Shown piece after piece: positions 54,131 to 62,395 of a stretch of 63,867 bases of DNA. Position 1 is the stretch's first letter. Every line of letters starts with the position of its first letter. The notes beneath the pieces are model-generated. The model searched no databases, was not told the DNA's origin, and worked only from the letters and a program-made list of their open reading frames with translations. Made by a program: the position numbers and the translations under genes. Origin of the DNA: Actinotalea ferrariae (GTDB lineage: Bacteria; Actinomycetota; Actinomycetes; Actinomycetales; Cellulomonadaceae); NCBI RefSeq assembly GCF_019733465.1, contig NZ_JACVQL010000019.1:1-63867 (forward strand). The letters are read 5' to 3'.

Positions 54131-54167
54131 TACATTGTGGGAACGCTCCAACGTGGGAGCGCACCCA
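54131..54167. promoter_or_regulatory. -10-like box followed by two CebR/LacI-type operators
   Basis: TACATT at 54131-54136 resembles a -10 box; I find no convincing -35. Immediately downstream are TGGGAACGCTCCAA (54138-54151) and TGGGAGCGCACCCA (54154-54167). The CebR box is TGGGAGCGCTCCCA, known from Streptomyces and Cellulomonas-type glycoside regulators: the first site differs at 2 positions and the second at 1. Sixteen bases between starts. A LacI-family repressor would block the transporter promoter here. No such regulator is encoded in the window. Confidence 0.72.
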
Positions 54168-54189
54168 CAGCCACCAAAGGGGATATGGC

Positions 54190-55497
54190 ATGAAGTGGTC
54201 TCGATCCCGGTCGGCGAGCTTCCTCGCGGCCGGCGCAGCATCTGCTCTTCTGCTCACCGCCTGCAGCACGGGCGGCGGCACCGAGCCCGGTGAGGGCGAC
54301 GACGGCGACGGCGGCTCCGAGTCCGTCGACCTCTCCATCCACTTCTGGGGCGACATGGGCTTCACCCAGCTCGCCGAGCAGTACGAGGAGGAGAACCCGG
54401 GCGTCACCATCACGCTCGTCGAGGGCGAGTTCAACGCCCAGCACGAGGCGCTCCAGCAGCAGCTCATCGCCGGCTCGGGCGCCGCGGACATCGTCGCGAT
54501 CGACGAGGGCTTCATCGTCCAGTTCCGCAACCAGCCCGACAAGTTCGTCAACCTCCTCGACCTCGGCGCGGCCGACTACGAGGAGCGCTACCTCCCCTGG
54601 AAGTGGCAGCAGTCGCTCTCGGCCGACGGCGCGACGCAGATCGGCCTGGGCACCGACGTGGGCGGCCAGGCCATGTGCTACCGCCACGACCTGTTCGCGG
54701 CCGCCGGTCTCCCGACCGACCGCGACGAGGTCTCGGCGCTCTGGGACGACGAGGGCTGGGACGGCTTCATCGCCGCGGGCGAGACCTACGTCGCCAACTC
54801 GGGCAAGAAGTTCGTCGACAACGCCACACAGATCTTCAGCCCGGCCCTGGCGCAGCAGGAGCACAGCTTCTTCAACGAGAACGAGGAGCTCACGCCGGAG
54901 CCCGGCCCGAAGGCCGCCTTCGAGATCACCGAGCAGGTCATCGACGCGGGCCTGTCGGCCAACATCGCCGCCTGGTCCGACGAGTGGAACGCGGGCTTCG
55001 CGAACGACGCGTTCGCCGTCCTCGCCTGCCCGGCCTGGATGACCGGCCACATCCGCAACCAGGCGCCCGACAAGGCAGGCCTCTGGGACATCGCCGCCAT
55101 CCCCGGCGGCGGCGGCAACTGGGGTGGCTCGTTCCTGACGATCCCCGAGCAGAGCGAGAACCAGGAGGAGGCGTGGAAGCTCCTCTCCTGGCTCGTGCAG
55201 CCCGAGCAGCAGATCGCCGTCTTCGAGACGGTCGGCAACCTGCCCTCGCAGCCGGCGCTCTACGAGGACCCGAAGATCCAGGAGCGGGTCGACGAGTTCT
55301 TCAACAACGCCCCGACGGGTCAGATCTTCTCGAAGACCGCGCTCGAGCTGGAGCCCCAGTACCTGGGCAAGCGCAACGGTCCGGTCCGGGTCGCCGTGGA
55401 GAACGTCCTGAACGACATCCAGGCGGGCAACCTCTCGACGGGTGCCGAGGCCTGGGAGCGCGCGGTCTCCGAGGCCGAGCTCGCCGCACAGGGCTGA
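54190..55497 (+). CDS. ABC transporter sugar-binding lipoprotein
   Basis: A 435-residue family 1 extracellular solute-binding protein. Signal peptide with lipobox LTAC (LLLTACSTGGGTEPG), an acidic linker, then a binding fold: LSIHFWGDMGFTQLAEQYEEEN, IVAIDEGFIVQF, TQIGLGTDVGGQAMCYRHDLF and WGGSFLTIPEQSENQEEAW. It delivers an oligosaccharide to the two permeases downstream; the adjacent beta-mannosidase suggests mannosides. The CebR-like operators precede it. Confidence 0.92.
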   Translation: MKWSRSRSASFLAAGAASALLLTACSTGGGTEPGEGDDGDGGSESVDLSIHFWGDMGFTQLAEQYEEENPGVTITLVEGEFNAQHEALQQQLIAGSGAADIVAIDEGFIVQFRNQPDKFVNLLDLGAADYEERYLPWKWQQSLSADGATQIGLGTDVGGQAMCYRHDLFAAAGLPTDRDEVSALWDDEGWDGFIAAGETYVANSGKKFVDNATQIFSPALAQQEHSFFNENEELTPEPGPKAAFEITEQVIDAGLSANIAAWSDEWNAGFANDAFAVLACPAWMTGHIRNQAPDKAGLWDIAAIPGGGGNWGGSFLTIPEQSENQEEAWKLLSWLVQPEQQIAVFETVGNLPSQPALYEDPKIQERVDEFFNNAPTGQIFSKTALELEPQYLGKRNGPVRVAVENVLNDIQAGNLSTGAEAWERAVSEAELAAQG

Positions 55498-55533
55498 CGC
55501 AGCCCGCGCGTCGACCCTGACGCGCACGCAGCC

Positions 55534-55570
55534 GCTGGGCGGGACGGGTCTCGTGCCCGTCCCGCCCAGC
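55534..55570 (+). terminator. Strong intercistronic hairpin between binding-protein and permease genes
   Basis: A perfect 15-bp stem, GCTGGGCGGGACGGG and its complement, with a 7-base loop (TCTCGTG), lies 36 bp after the binding-protein stop and about 90 bp before the permease start. Without a T-tract it may partly terminate or stabilise the upstream mRNA, raising binding-protein over permease levels as in maltose operons. Confidence 0.75.
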
Positions 55571-55659
55571 GCCGCGCGGACCTCACCGGGTCCACCGCGG
55601 CCGCACCGACACCAGCCCGCAGCAGCCGGTTGCCTCGACCGGTCCCTTCAGGAGGTCCC

Positions 55660-56706
55660 ATGTCCGCCACCAGTGGCGTGAAGGCGACGGCCGTCGCCCC
55701 GCGCACCACCGGGAGCGAGAGCAGGAGCAGCAGCCCGACCCCGCCGTCGCACGACGTCGGCGGATGGCACCGGTTCTGGGGGCGGTTCGACCACAAGGTC
55801 GTGCCCTACCTGCTCATCTCGCCGTTCTTCATCCTGTTCGCCGTGTTCGGCCTCTTCCCGCTGCTCTACAACGGCGTCGTGGCCTTCCGGAACTGGAGCC
55901 TCCTCGACCCCGCGAACGACGGGTGGGCGGGCTTCGCCAACTTCGCGAGGCTGCTCGAGGACGACAAGTTCTGGAACGCCCTCGGCAACACCTTCGGCAT
56001 CTTCATCCTCTCGACCGTCCCGCAGCTGTTCCTCGCGCTCGTCATCGCGGCGCTGCTCAACCGCAAGCTGCGCGCGACGTCGGTCTTCCGCGTCGGCATC
56101 CTGCTGCCGTACGTCACGCCGGTCGTGGCCTCGACGCTGGTGTTCGCGTCGATCTTCGCGAAGGACAACGGCCTGGCGAACTGGGTGCTCGGCCTCGTCG
56201 GGGTCCAGAGCGAGCTCGGCGGCGGCCAGGTCATCGAGGGTGTCGACTGGCGCTCGACGAAGCTGACCTCCTGGACCGCGATCGCGATCATGGTGAACTG
56301 GAAGTGGGTCGGCTACAACGCCCTGCTGTACCTGTCGGCGATGCAGTCGATCCCGAAGGACGTCTACGAGGCAGCCGCGCTCGACGGCGCCGGCGCCTGG
56401 AAGCAGCTCTGGCGGATCACCGTCCCGATGATCCGTCCGATGGTGCTCTTCACCGTCGTGCTCTCGACGATCGGCGGCCTGCAGCTCTTCGCCGAGCCCA
56501 TGCTCTTCGAGCAGAACGCCCAGGCCGGGACGGGCGGCACGCGCGGTCAGTGGCAGACGGTCGCCCAGCTCATCTACTACACCGGGTGGAAGCAGCTGAA
56601 CCTCGGCTACGCCGCGGCGATGTCCTGGGGCCTGTTCCTCATCATCGTCGTCATCGCCGCCTTCAACGCCTTCCTCACGAACCGCCTGGGAGGTGGCAAG
56701 CGATGA
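55660..56706 (+). CDS. Sugar ABC transporter permease (MalF-like)
   Basis: A 348-residue permease with six spans and the ATPase-contact EAA loop (EAAALDGAG) near residue 245. The first 40 residues are cytoplasmic and Ser/Thr/Pro-rich. AGGAGG lies at 55650-55655 before the ATG. It pairs with the next permease to form the sugar channel; an ATPase is not present in the window and would probably be a shared MsiK-type protein. Confidence 0.92.
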   Translation: MSATSGVKATAVAPRTTGSESRSSSPTPPSHDVGGWHRFWGRFDHKVVPYLLISPFFILFAVFGLFPLLYNGVVAFRNWSLLDPANDGWAGFANFARLLEDDKFWNALGNTFGIFILSTVPQLFLALVIAALLNRKLRATSVFRVGILLPYVTPVVASTLVFASIFAKDNGLANWVLGLVGVQSELGGGQVIEGVDWRSTKLTSWTAIAIMVNWKWVGYNALLYLSAMQSIPKDVYEAAALDGAGAWKQLWRITVPMIRPMVLFTVVLSTIGGLQLFAEPMLFEQNAQAGTGGTRGQWQTVAQLIYYTGWKQLNLGYAAAMSWGLFLIIVVIAAFNAFLTNRLGGGKR

Positions 56707-57677
56707 CCAGCACCGGACCGTCGAGCCTCGGCGTGCGCACCGTCGGCGCCGTGGGCCCGACACCCACGCACGACACCCAGCCCGTGCGGCGCAAGGCGGC
56801 CCTGCTGGGCCGCTCGCCGCAGGACACGGCCGCGAGCCCGTGGAACTACGTGTTCCTCGTCGTCGCGATCCTCGCCTCGGCCTTCCCGATCTACTGGATG
56901 TTCGTCGTCGCGACGGGCACGGACGCGGACCTCTCGCGTCCGGCCTACATGGGCCTCGTCCCGGGCGACAACTTCATGCACAACGTCGGCGTCGTGCTGG
57001 GCAACGTCGCGGAGCAGGGGCGCTCGTACGACAACGCCCGCTTCGCCGACTCGTTCGTCAACAGCATCCTCGTCACGGTCATCGTGACGGCGTCGCTGCT
57101 CTTCTTCTGCTCGCTCGCGGGCTTCGCCTTCGCCAAGCTCCGCTTCAAGGGCCGCGACGCGCTCATGGTGATCGTCGTGCTCACGCTGACGATCCCGAAC
57201 CAGCTGGGCATCGTCGCGCTCTACATCATCATCTCGAAGCTGGGCTGGCAGGGGCAGCTGATCTCGGTGATCGTGCCGGGGCTCGTCTCGGCCTTCGGGG
57301 TGTTCTACATGCGTCAGTTCATCGAGGACTCGATCCCCGACGAGCTGATCGAGTCGGCCCGCGTCGACGGAGCCTCGACGTTCCGCGTGTACTGGAACAT
57401 CGTCATCCCGATCATCCGGCCCGCCCTCGGCGTGCTCGGCCTCCTCACGGCGGTCGGCACCTGGAACGAGTTCCAGTGGGCGCTCATCGCGCTCGGCTCC
57501 GGCAGCCCGAACAAGACGATCGGGGTCGCGCTGAGCGACCTGGCGTCGGGCAACTACGTCAAGTACCGCATCGTGCTGGCCGGCTCCTTCCTCGCCACGG
57601 TCCCGCTGATCCTGCTGCTCTTCGTCGCGGGCAAGCAGATCGTGCGCGGCATCATGGAGGGCGCGGTCAAGGCCTGA
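56703..57677 (+). CDS. Sugar ABC transporter permease (MalG-like)
   Basis: A 324-residue permease with about six spans and an EAA loop (ESARVDGAS) near residue 215, ending with the typical GKQIVRGIMEGAVKA. It overlaps the first permease by 4 bp (ATGA). A long cytoplasmic N-terminus (about 45 residues) precedes the first span. Confidence 0.92.
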   Translation: MTSTGPSSLGVRTVGAVGPTPTHDTQPVRRKAALLGRSPQDTAASPWNYVFLVVAILASAFPIYWMFVVATGTDADLSRPAYMGLVPGDNFMHNVGVVLGNVAEQGRSYDNARFADSFVNSILVTVIVTASLLFFCSLAGFAFAKLRFKGRDALMVIVVLTLTIPNQLGIVALYIIISKLGWQGQLISVIVPGLVSAFGVFYMRQFIEDSIPDELIESARVDGASTFRVYWNIVIPIIRPALGVLGLLTAVGTWNEFQWALIALGSGSPNKTIGVALSDLASGNYVKYRIVLAGSFLATVPLILLLFVAGKQIVRGIMEGAVKA

Positions 57678-57705
57678 CCCGCACGCCCACGCGCAGCACC
57701 AGCAC

Positions 57706-57749
57706 CGACGACGGCGGCCGGCCCCTCAGGGGGTCGGCCGCCGTCGTCG
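57706..57749. terminator. Bidirectional hairpin terminator
   Basis: A perfect 15-bp stem, CGACGACGGCGGCCG (57706-57720) with its complement (57735-57749), extended inwards by CCCC/GGGG pairs around a short loop. It lies 28 bp after the permease stop and overlaps the last codons of the convergent minus-strand gene, serving both. Confidence 0.8.
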
Positions 57750-58475
57750 TCCGGCCCGCCACCGGGCGGACATGCGCTCGATGGCGCGCGGCCTCTCGGC
57801 GTAGCGCAGGACCCCGCCGTCGTGCCCGAGGTAGGTCACCTGGACGGACTCGATGCGCTCGCCGCTGAGGATGACCTGGTTCCACGCGTCCAGCGGGGTC
57901 CAGCTCGCGGCGTCCTCGGGGTCCTTGCCGTCCGCCAGGCGCGCCAGGCCCTCCCCGCCGATGACGACGTCGCGCTCGTCCGAGGCACCGGGGGAGTACC
58001 AGCGCAGCGCGCCCTTGTACTGCGTCCCGCTCTCCATCCGCACCCGCAGCCACGTGCGCGACGCCGCCGGGGGTCGGTCGAGGTCGAGCGAGGCGTACCA
58101 GACGCTCACCGCCGAGATGTCGCCCTTGATCCCCGAGCCGGTCAGCGACTCGGCGACGAGTGCGAACGAGCAGGCGAGGACGAGCTCGAGCACCACGAAC
58201 GTGGCCACGGCCCCGTAGTTCGCCGCGGCGTAGGTGTTCCCGGCCGCGAGCCACGCGCCGACGTCGGGCAGGCGGTCCCACCATGACGAGACCCACAGCA
58301 TGACGACGAGGGCGAGCACCGTGAAGATCAGGCTCCGCAAGGCGACGCGCCCCGCCTCGCGGAAGGCACTGGTGACGGGCGCGGGCTGGCGGCTCTCGCG
58401 GCGCATCTCGTAGACGAGCCCGGGAGCGACGAGACCGAGGAGCGCGAGCAGCGCCCCCGCCGTCTCGGGGATCAC
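57726..58475 (-). CDS. Membrane protein, possibly DUF6338-like
   Basis: A 249-residue protein with three or so N-terminal membrane spans (TAGALLALLGLVAPGLVYEM, SLIFTVLALVVMLWVSSWW, GAVATFVVLELVLACSF) and a soluble C-terminal half with beta-strand character (WLRVRMESGTQYKGALRWYSPG, VQVTYLGHDGGVLRYAE). It resembles DUF6338-type proteins of actinobacteria, a match I hold loosely. Its GTG overlaps the upstream gene's stop (GTGA). Confidence 0.72.
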   Translation of the reverse strand: MIPETAGALLALLGLVAPGLVYEMRRESRQPAPVTSAFREAGRVALRSLIFTVLALVVMLWVSSWWDRLPDVGAWLAAGNTYAAANYGAVATFVVLELVLACSFALVAESLTGSGIKGDISAVSVWYASLDLDRPPAASRTWLRVRMESGTQYKGALRWYSPGASDERDVVIGGEGLARLADGKDPEDAASWTPLDAWNQVILSGERIESVQVTYLGHDGGVLRYAERPRAIERMSARWRAGRRRRPTP

Positions 58476-58753
58476 GGACCGACCGGACCGCTGTAGCCGC
58501 CACCCCCATACCCCGCATCGGCGATCGCATCCGTCCCGGGGGCGTGGCCGTGCACGCCGCTGCCGGAGTCGAAGCGCCCGTCGTCGGGGTCGGGCGCCTG
58601 GCCCGTGATCGCCGCCTCGACGCTCCGGGCCGCCCTGTCGGCGACCTCCGCGGCCGCCTCGGCCGCCTCGCCGGCGGCGAGCGCCGCGTCGCGCAGGGCG
58701 GTGAGCTGCTCCACCCGCTCCGGGTCGGTGCCGGCCGTCGCGTCGTCGCCCAT
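58472..58753 (-). CDS. Small Ala-rich hypothetical protein
   Basis: A 93-residue protein: an Ala/Glu-rich helix (residues 15-52, LRDAALAAGEAAEAAAEVA) that may form a coiled coil, then a Gly/Asp-rich disordered tail. GGAGG precedes the ATG. It overlaps the membrane protein gene by 4 bp and is probably its partner. No domain recognised. Confidence 0.65.
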   Translation of the reverse strand: MGDDATAGTDPERVEQLTALRDAALAAGEAAEAAAEVADRAARSVEAAITGQAPDPDDGRFDSGSGVHGHAPGTDAIADAGYGGGGYSGPVGP

Positions 58754-58907
58754 GGAAGACCTCCGTCGAGCTGCCCCGCGCCATCACCGCGGCATGTGCC
58801 CTGGGGCCACGATCGCGTACCCGGCCGGGCGGCACAAGGGTGCTCGGGCGCCGCGCTGCGCCGCGCGTCGCGTCGGTCCTCGCACCGGTCGTCGCACGGT
58901 GCGGCGG

Positions 58908-59372
58908 TCAGTCGGCGCGCGCGCTCGTGGTCACGGTCAGCGCGATGCCGTCGGACCACCCGGCGGTGACCCAGCTGAGGAGCGCGGGGCGGGCGACGGC
59001 GCCGAGCGTCAGCTCGGCCGTCCGGCCGTCCGGGGTGCCCGCGTCGACGATCGTGAGCCCGTCGAGCCGCGACGCCGCGGGGGCACCGGCGAGGTGCTCC
59101 TCGACGGCCTCCCGCACGCGTGCGGAGGACAGGACGAGCAGGGCGTCGTCGTCCGCGCGGCCGTAGTAGGCGGCCTCGTCGAGCGCGTCCGCAGCGTCCA
59201 GGACAGCCAGGTCGGCGAGGGCGAGCAGACGCTTGCGCTCGAGGTGCACCGCCGACGCCGAGACGACGACGGTCACGAGGAGGAGGGCGAGGACGCCGAA
59301 GGCGATCGACAGCAGCATGACCTGCCCGTCGTCGCCGCGGGCGGCCCGGACGCGCCTGACCAGGCGCCTCAT
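58908..59372 (-). CDS. TadE/TadG-like protein (Rv3654c-type) of Tad pilus locus
   Basis: A 154-residue protein with a basic N-terminus and one membrane span (VMLLSIAFGVLALLLVTVVV), then a soluble part rich in Ala/Leu. RRVRAARGDDGQVMLLSI matches the short pilus-assembly protein found at the end of actinobacterial Tad operons (the Rv3654c type). It is last in the operon, overlapping the preceding gene by 4 bp. Confidence 0.8.
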   Translation of the reverse strand: MRRLVRRVRAARGDDGQVMLLSIAFGVLALLLVTVVVSASAVHLERKRLLALADLAVLDAADALDEAAYYGRADDDALLVLSSARVREAVEEHLAGAPAASRLDGLTIVDAGTPDGRTAELTLGAVARPALLSWVTAGWSDGIALTVTTSARAD

Positions 59373-59872
59373 CCGCCGACCGCTCGGTGCTCGTCGACGG
59401 TCCCCGTGGCCGACGCGGTCACCGGCACGGCGAGCGGCACGACACCCTGGAGCCACGACGGCACCCCGGGCAGCGCGACCTCGACCGCGACGTGCGCGGT
59501 GACGGCGGTCCCGGGCGTCAGGCAGCTGGTCGCCGCGCAGGTGAGGGAGAGGCTCTCGCCCGCCGCGGCGGGGTCGAGCCCCTGGTCGTCGAGCGCGAGG
59601 GCGACGGAGGCGGTCGCCCGCTGCGCGCCGGTGGTGGCGTCGTCGGCGGTGACGAAGCCGCGCACCGCCTCGCGCGCGGCGCCGTCGACCGCGAACGCGG
59701 CGGCCTGCAGACGGCCCAGGACGAGGACGAGGTACACCGTCGGGACGAGGAGGAGCAGGGCGACGCCGAGGAACTCGACGACCGCGCTGCCCGCGTCGCC
59801 CGCCGGTGCGGTCGCCCGGTCCCGGACCGCGGCACGGACCGTGCGCGTCCAGCCACGCAGCGCGACGATCAC
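59369..59872 (-). CDS. TadE-like pilus assembly protein
   Basis: A 167-residue protein. GDAGSAVVEFLGVALLLLVPTVYLVLVLGR is the TadE-type membrane anchor with the conserved Glu of the prepilin-like cleavage region (SAVVEF), and VDGAAREAVRGFVTADD follows. Two Cys (LTCAATSCL) may form a disulfide outside the membrane. It is a pseudopilin-like Tad component. Overlaps both neighbours by 4 bp. Confidence 0.82.
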   Translation of the reverse strand: MIVALRGWTRTVRAAVRDRATAPAGDAGSAVVEFLGVALLLLVPTVYLVLVLGRLQAAAFAVDGAAREAVRGFVTADDATTGAQRATASVALALDDQGLDPAAAGESLSLTCAATSCLTPGTAVTAHVAVEVALPGVPSWLQGVVPLAVPVTASATGTVDEHRAVGG

Positions 59873-60255
59873 GGCAGCTCCTCGAGCGCGTGGCCGTCGA
59901 CGACGAGCGAGCCGGCCGGGCCGAGCGGGCCCAGCACCGGCAGCGCGGCCGTGACCTGGACCCGGACCACCGGCAGGCCCTCGACCGTCGTGGCTTCCGC
60001 GACGACGTCGTCCGCGAACCGCGGCGCGAGGGTCATGGTGATGAGCTCGCGCGTGCGGCGTTCGGCGTCGGCCGGGCCGCGGTCCGCGAGCGCGCCGTAG
60101 CGCGCACCCTCGGCGGCGCAGTCCACCAGCGTCGAGCGCACGTGCAGCGCGAGCGTCAGCTGCAGCACCCCGGCGAAGAGGACGGTCGTGAGCGCCGCGA
60201 CCAGGACGAAGTCGACGACGGCCGACCCGGCGTCAGCCGCCGAAGGACGTGACAC
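59869..60255 (-). CDS. TadE-like pilus assembly protein
   Basis: A 128-residue protein with a TadE anchor (GSAVVDFVLVAALTTVLFAGVLQL) and CAAEGARYGAL, a typical TadE continuation. Asp replaces the usual Glu in the SAVVEF position. It overlaps the following TadE-like gene by 4 bp and the preceding small membrane protein gene by 23 bp. Confidence 0.82.
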   Translation of the reverse strand: MSRPSAADAGSAVVDFVLVAALTTVLFAGVLQLTLALHVRSTLVDCAAEGARYGALADRGPADAERRTRELITMTLAPRFADDVVAEATTVEGLPVVRVQVTAALPVLGPLGPAGSLVVDGHALEELP

Positions 60256-60604
60256 GCTCGATCGCGGACTCGAAGACGCCGGCGAGCGCCGGGCCGGCGA
60301 CGGCCCACAGGGCGATGACGAGCCCGGCGGTCATCAGGGTGACGAGGACCCAGCCGGGGACGTCGCCCGCGTCGTCCGACCAGCCGCCCGGCGGGCGCAG
60401 CCGCACCGCGAACCCGCTCGCCGGGGTGGCCTGCGGGTCGACGGCCTCGGTGACCGCGGGCGCGGTCGTGACGTCCGCGGCTGCGGCGCCGGCCACGGCG
60501 TCGGCGACCGGGTCGGCTGATCCGCCGGGTTCGGGGGTGTGCTGCACGGTGTCCTCCAGGTGGGTTCGGGCAGTCGGGTCGGGTTGGGTGGCGACGGGCG
60601 TCAC
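60233..60604 (-). CDS. Small membrane protein in pilin position of Tad locus
   Basis: A 123-residue protein: about 85 disordered Ala/Pro/Asp-rich residues, then one membrane span (GWVLVTLMTAGLVIALWAVA) and a short tail (FESAIERVTSFGG). Flp-type pilins in actinobacterial Tad loci (DUF4244) occupy this position, and the C-terminal span-plus-tail resembles them, but the usual G/xxxxE cleavage site and TAEYA string are missing. Its 23-bp overlap with the next gene is the longest in this operon. Confidence 0.7.
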   Translation of the reverse strand: MTPVATQPDPTARTHLEDTVQHTPEPGGSADPVADAVAGAAAADVTTAPAVTEAVDPQATPASGFAVRLRPPGGWSDDAGDVPGWVLVTLMTAGLVIALWAVAGPALAGVFESAIERVTSFGG

Positions 60605-61539
60605 AGGTCGAGCCGCAGCGCGCTGAGGCCGGGGAAGACGGCGAAGACGACGGTCACCGGGAGGATGAGGAAGACGACCGGGACCATCATCGCGACCTCC
60701 TTGCGGCCGCCCGTCTCCATGAGGGCGCGCCGACCGGCCTCGCGGACGTCCTGGGCCTGGGCACGCAGCACGTCGGCGAGCGGCGTGCCTCGGTCGACCG
60801 CGACCGCCACGGCCTCGGCGAACCGGGACAGGCTCACGAGCCCGGTCCGGTCCGCCATCCGCTCGAGCGCGACCGTCAGGGGAGCGCCGGCCCGCGTCTC
60901 GGCGAGCGCGGCGCGCAGCTCGCCGGACAGCTCGCCACGCGTCGCACGGGCGACGCGCTCGAGCGCGCCGAGGGCCCCGTCACCGGCGCCGACGGCGAGG
61001 GCCAGCAGCTCAGCGACGGCGGGGAGCTCGGCGAGCATGCGCTCCTCGCGCCGACGGACCTGGCGGGCGAGCGCCTGGTCGCACGCGGCGAGTCCCGTGA
61101 CGGCCCCCGTGAGCACGAGCACGAGGCCCGCTGCCGGGTTGAGGCCGCGTCCGGCCATGAGGGCGAGGGCCAGGAGCAGACCGCCCGCGGTCCCGACGAC
61201 CGCAGCGACGACCTGCTCGGAGCGGAACTGCTCGACCGTGGTCGTCCGTCCCGCGCGCACGAGGCGCGCCTGCACCTCCGGACCCGCCGAGCCGACGCGC
61301 TCGACGAGCCGGACGGCGTCGTGCATGACGGGGGCGAGCAGGCGCTCCAGCACCGGGAACGGCGACCGCGCGGGCGCCTCGTCGAGCAGCCCGGACGTGT
61401 CGGCGGGCAGGCGGAGGTAGGGCGCGAGGCGCTCGTCGAGCCGTGGCCGCCGGCGTGCTCGCAGCGCCGCGACGACGAGCCACGCGCCGAGGCCCAGGAC
61501 GAGGCCTGCGAGCGCCCCGACCGGCGCGCCGGGCGTCAC
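60601..61539 (-). CDS. Type II secretion F-type membrane protein (TadC-like)
   Basis: A 312-residue T2SSF-domain protein. Spans near residues 10-30, 110-150 and 285-310, with the cytoplasmic T2SSF domain between (ELPAVAELLALAVGAGDGALG and SGELRAALAETRAGAPLTVAL). TadB and TadC form the inner-membrane platform driven by TadA. GTG start overlaps the previous stop. Confidence 0.87.
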   Translation of the reverse strand: MTPGAPVGALAGLVLGLGAWLVVAALRARRRPRLDERLAPYLRLPADTSGLLDEAPARSPFPVLERLLAPVMHDAVRLVERVGSAGPEVQARLVRAGRTTTVEQFRSEQVVAAVVGTAGGLLLALALMAGRGLNPAAGLVLVLTGAVTGLAACDQALARQVRRREERMLAELPAVAELLALAVGAGDGALGALERVARATRGELSGELRAALAETRAGAPLTVALERMADRTGLVSLSRFAEAVAVAVDRGTPLADVLRAQAQDVREAGRRALMETGGRKEVAMMVPVVFLILPVTVVFAVFPGLSALRLDL

Positions 61540-62393
61540 CGCAGCACCCGGACGTCCTCGGGCAGGCGCCCGATCCGGACCATCAGCCGGTAGGCGACCG
61601 CCGTGCAGCCACCGCCCAGCGCGAGGACGGCCACGCCGGCCGGTGTGTCGTAGACCGATGCCGCCTCGGGGCGGGTCGAGAGCAGGGCGAGCACCAGCCA
61701 GGGCGCCGCCACGGCGAGGCGCGCGGCGTTGACCGTCCAGCTCTGCCGCGCCTCGAGCTCGCCGCGGGTGCGGGCCTCCTCGCGCAGGAACGCCGAGAGG
61801 GTCCGCAGGAGGCGGCCGAGGTCGGTGCCACCCACCTCGCGCGTCAGGCGCAGCGCCTCGACGATGCGGTCCGCGACGGGGTCGGCGAGCCGGGCCTTGA
61901 GGGCGTCGAGCGCGTCGCCGAACCGGCCGGTCGCGCGGTGGTCGGCGGCGAAGGCGCGGAAGGCGGGCCGCAGCTCGACCGGTCCGCGGTCCCCGAGCTG
62001 GGCGAGCGCCTCGGGCAGCGAGAGGCCCGCCCGGATGCCGGACGCGAGGTGGTCGACGACCTCGGGCCACACCTGACGCAGGGCCGCGCGTCGCCGTCGG
62101 GCGCGGGCGCGCACGAGCGCGAGCGGCGCGAGGGCGGCCATGACGGCGAAGCAGGCGGCGACCGGCGGCGCCTGCGTGAGCGCCGTGCCCAGCACCATGG
62201 TGACGACGCCGGCCGTCGCGCACGCGCCGATCAGCCCGGCCGGCGTCACGCCGGGGGCACCCGCCTGGACGAGCAGGTCGGCGAGGTCGGCGGACCGCCG
62301 GCCCGAGCTCGCCCGCCGGGGGACGGGGGACGTCGTCGCCCACAGGAGCAGGCAGAGCCCGGCCCCGAGCAGGAGCCCCGCGACGGCGCCCAC
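61536..62393 (-). CDS. Type II secretion F-type membrane protein (TadB-like)
   Basis: A 285-residue protein with a T2SSF domain: PEVVDHLASGIRAGLSLPEAL, FAADHRATGRFGDALDALK and ADRIVEALRLTREVGGTDLG, with spans at both ends. It follows the TadA ATPase, giving the usual TadA-TadB-TadC order. The GTG at 62393 lies inside the gap after the ATPase stop. Confidence 0.87.
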   Translation of the reverse strand: MGAVAGLLLGAGLCLLLWATTSPVPRRASSGRRSADLADLLVQAGAPGVTPAGLIGACATAGVVTMVLGTALTQAPPVAACFAVMAALAPLALVRARARRRRAALRQVWPEVVDHLASGIRAGLSLPEALAQLGDRGPVELRPAFRAFAADHRATGRFGDALDALKARLADPVADRIVEALRLTREVGGTDLGRLLRTLSAFLREEARTRGELEARQSWTVNAARLAVAAPWLVLALLSTRPEAASVYDTPAGVAVLALGGGCTAVAYRLMVRIGRLPEDVRVLR

Positions 62394-62395
62394 CG

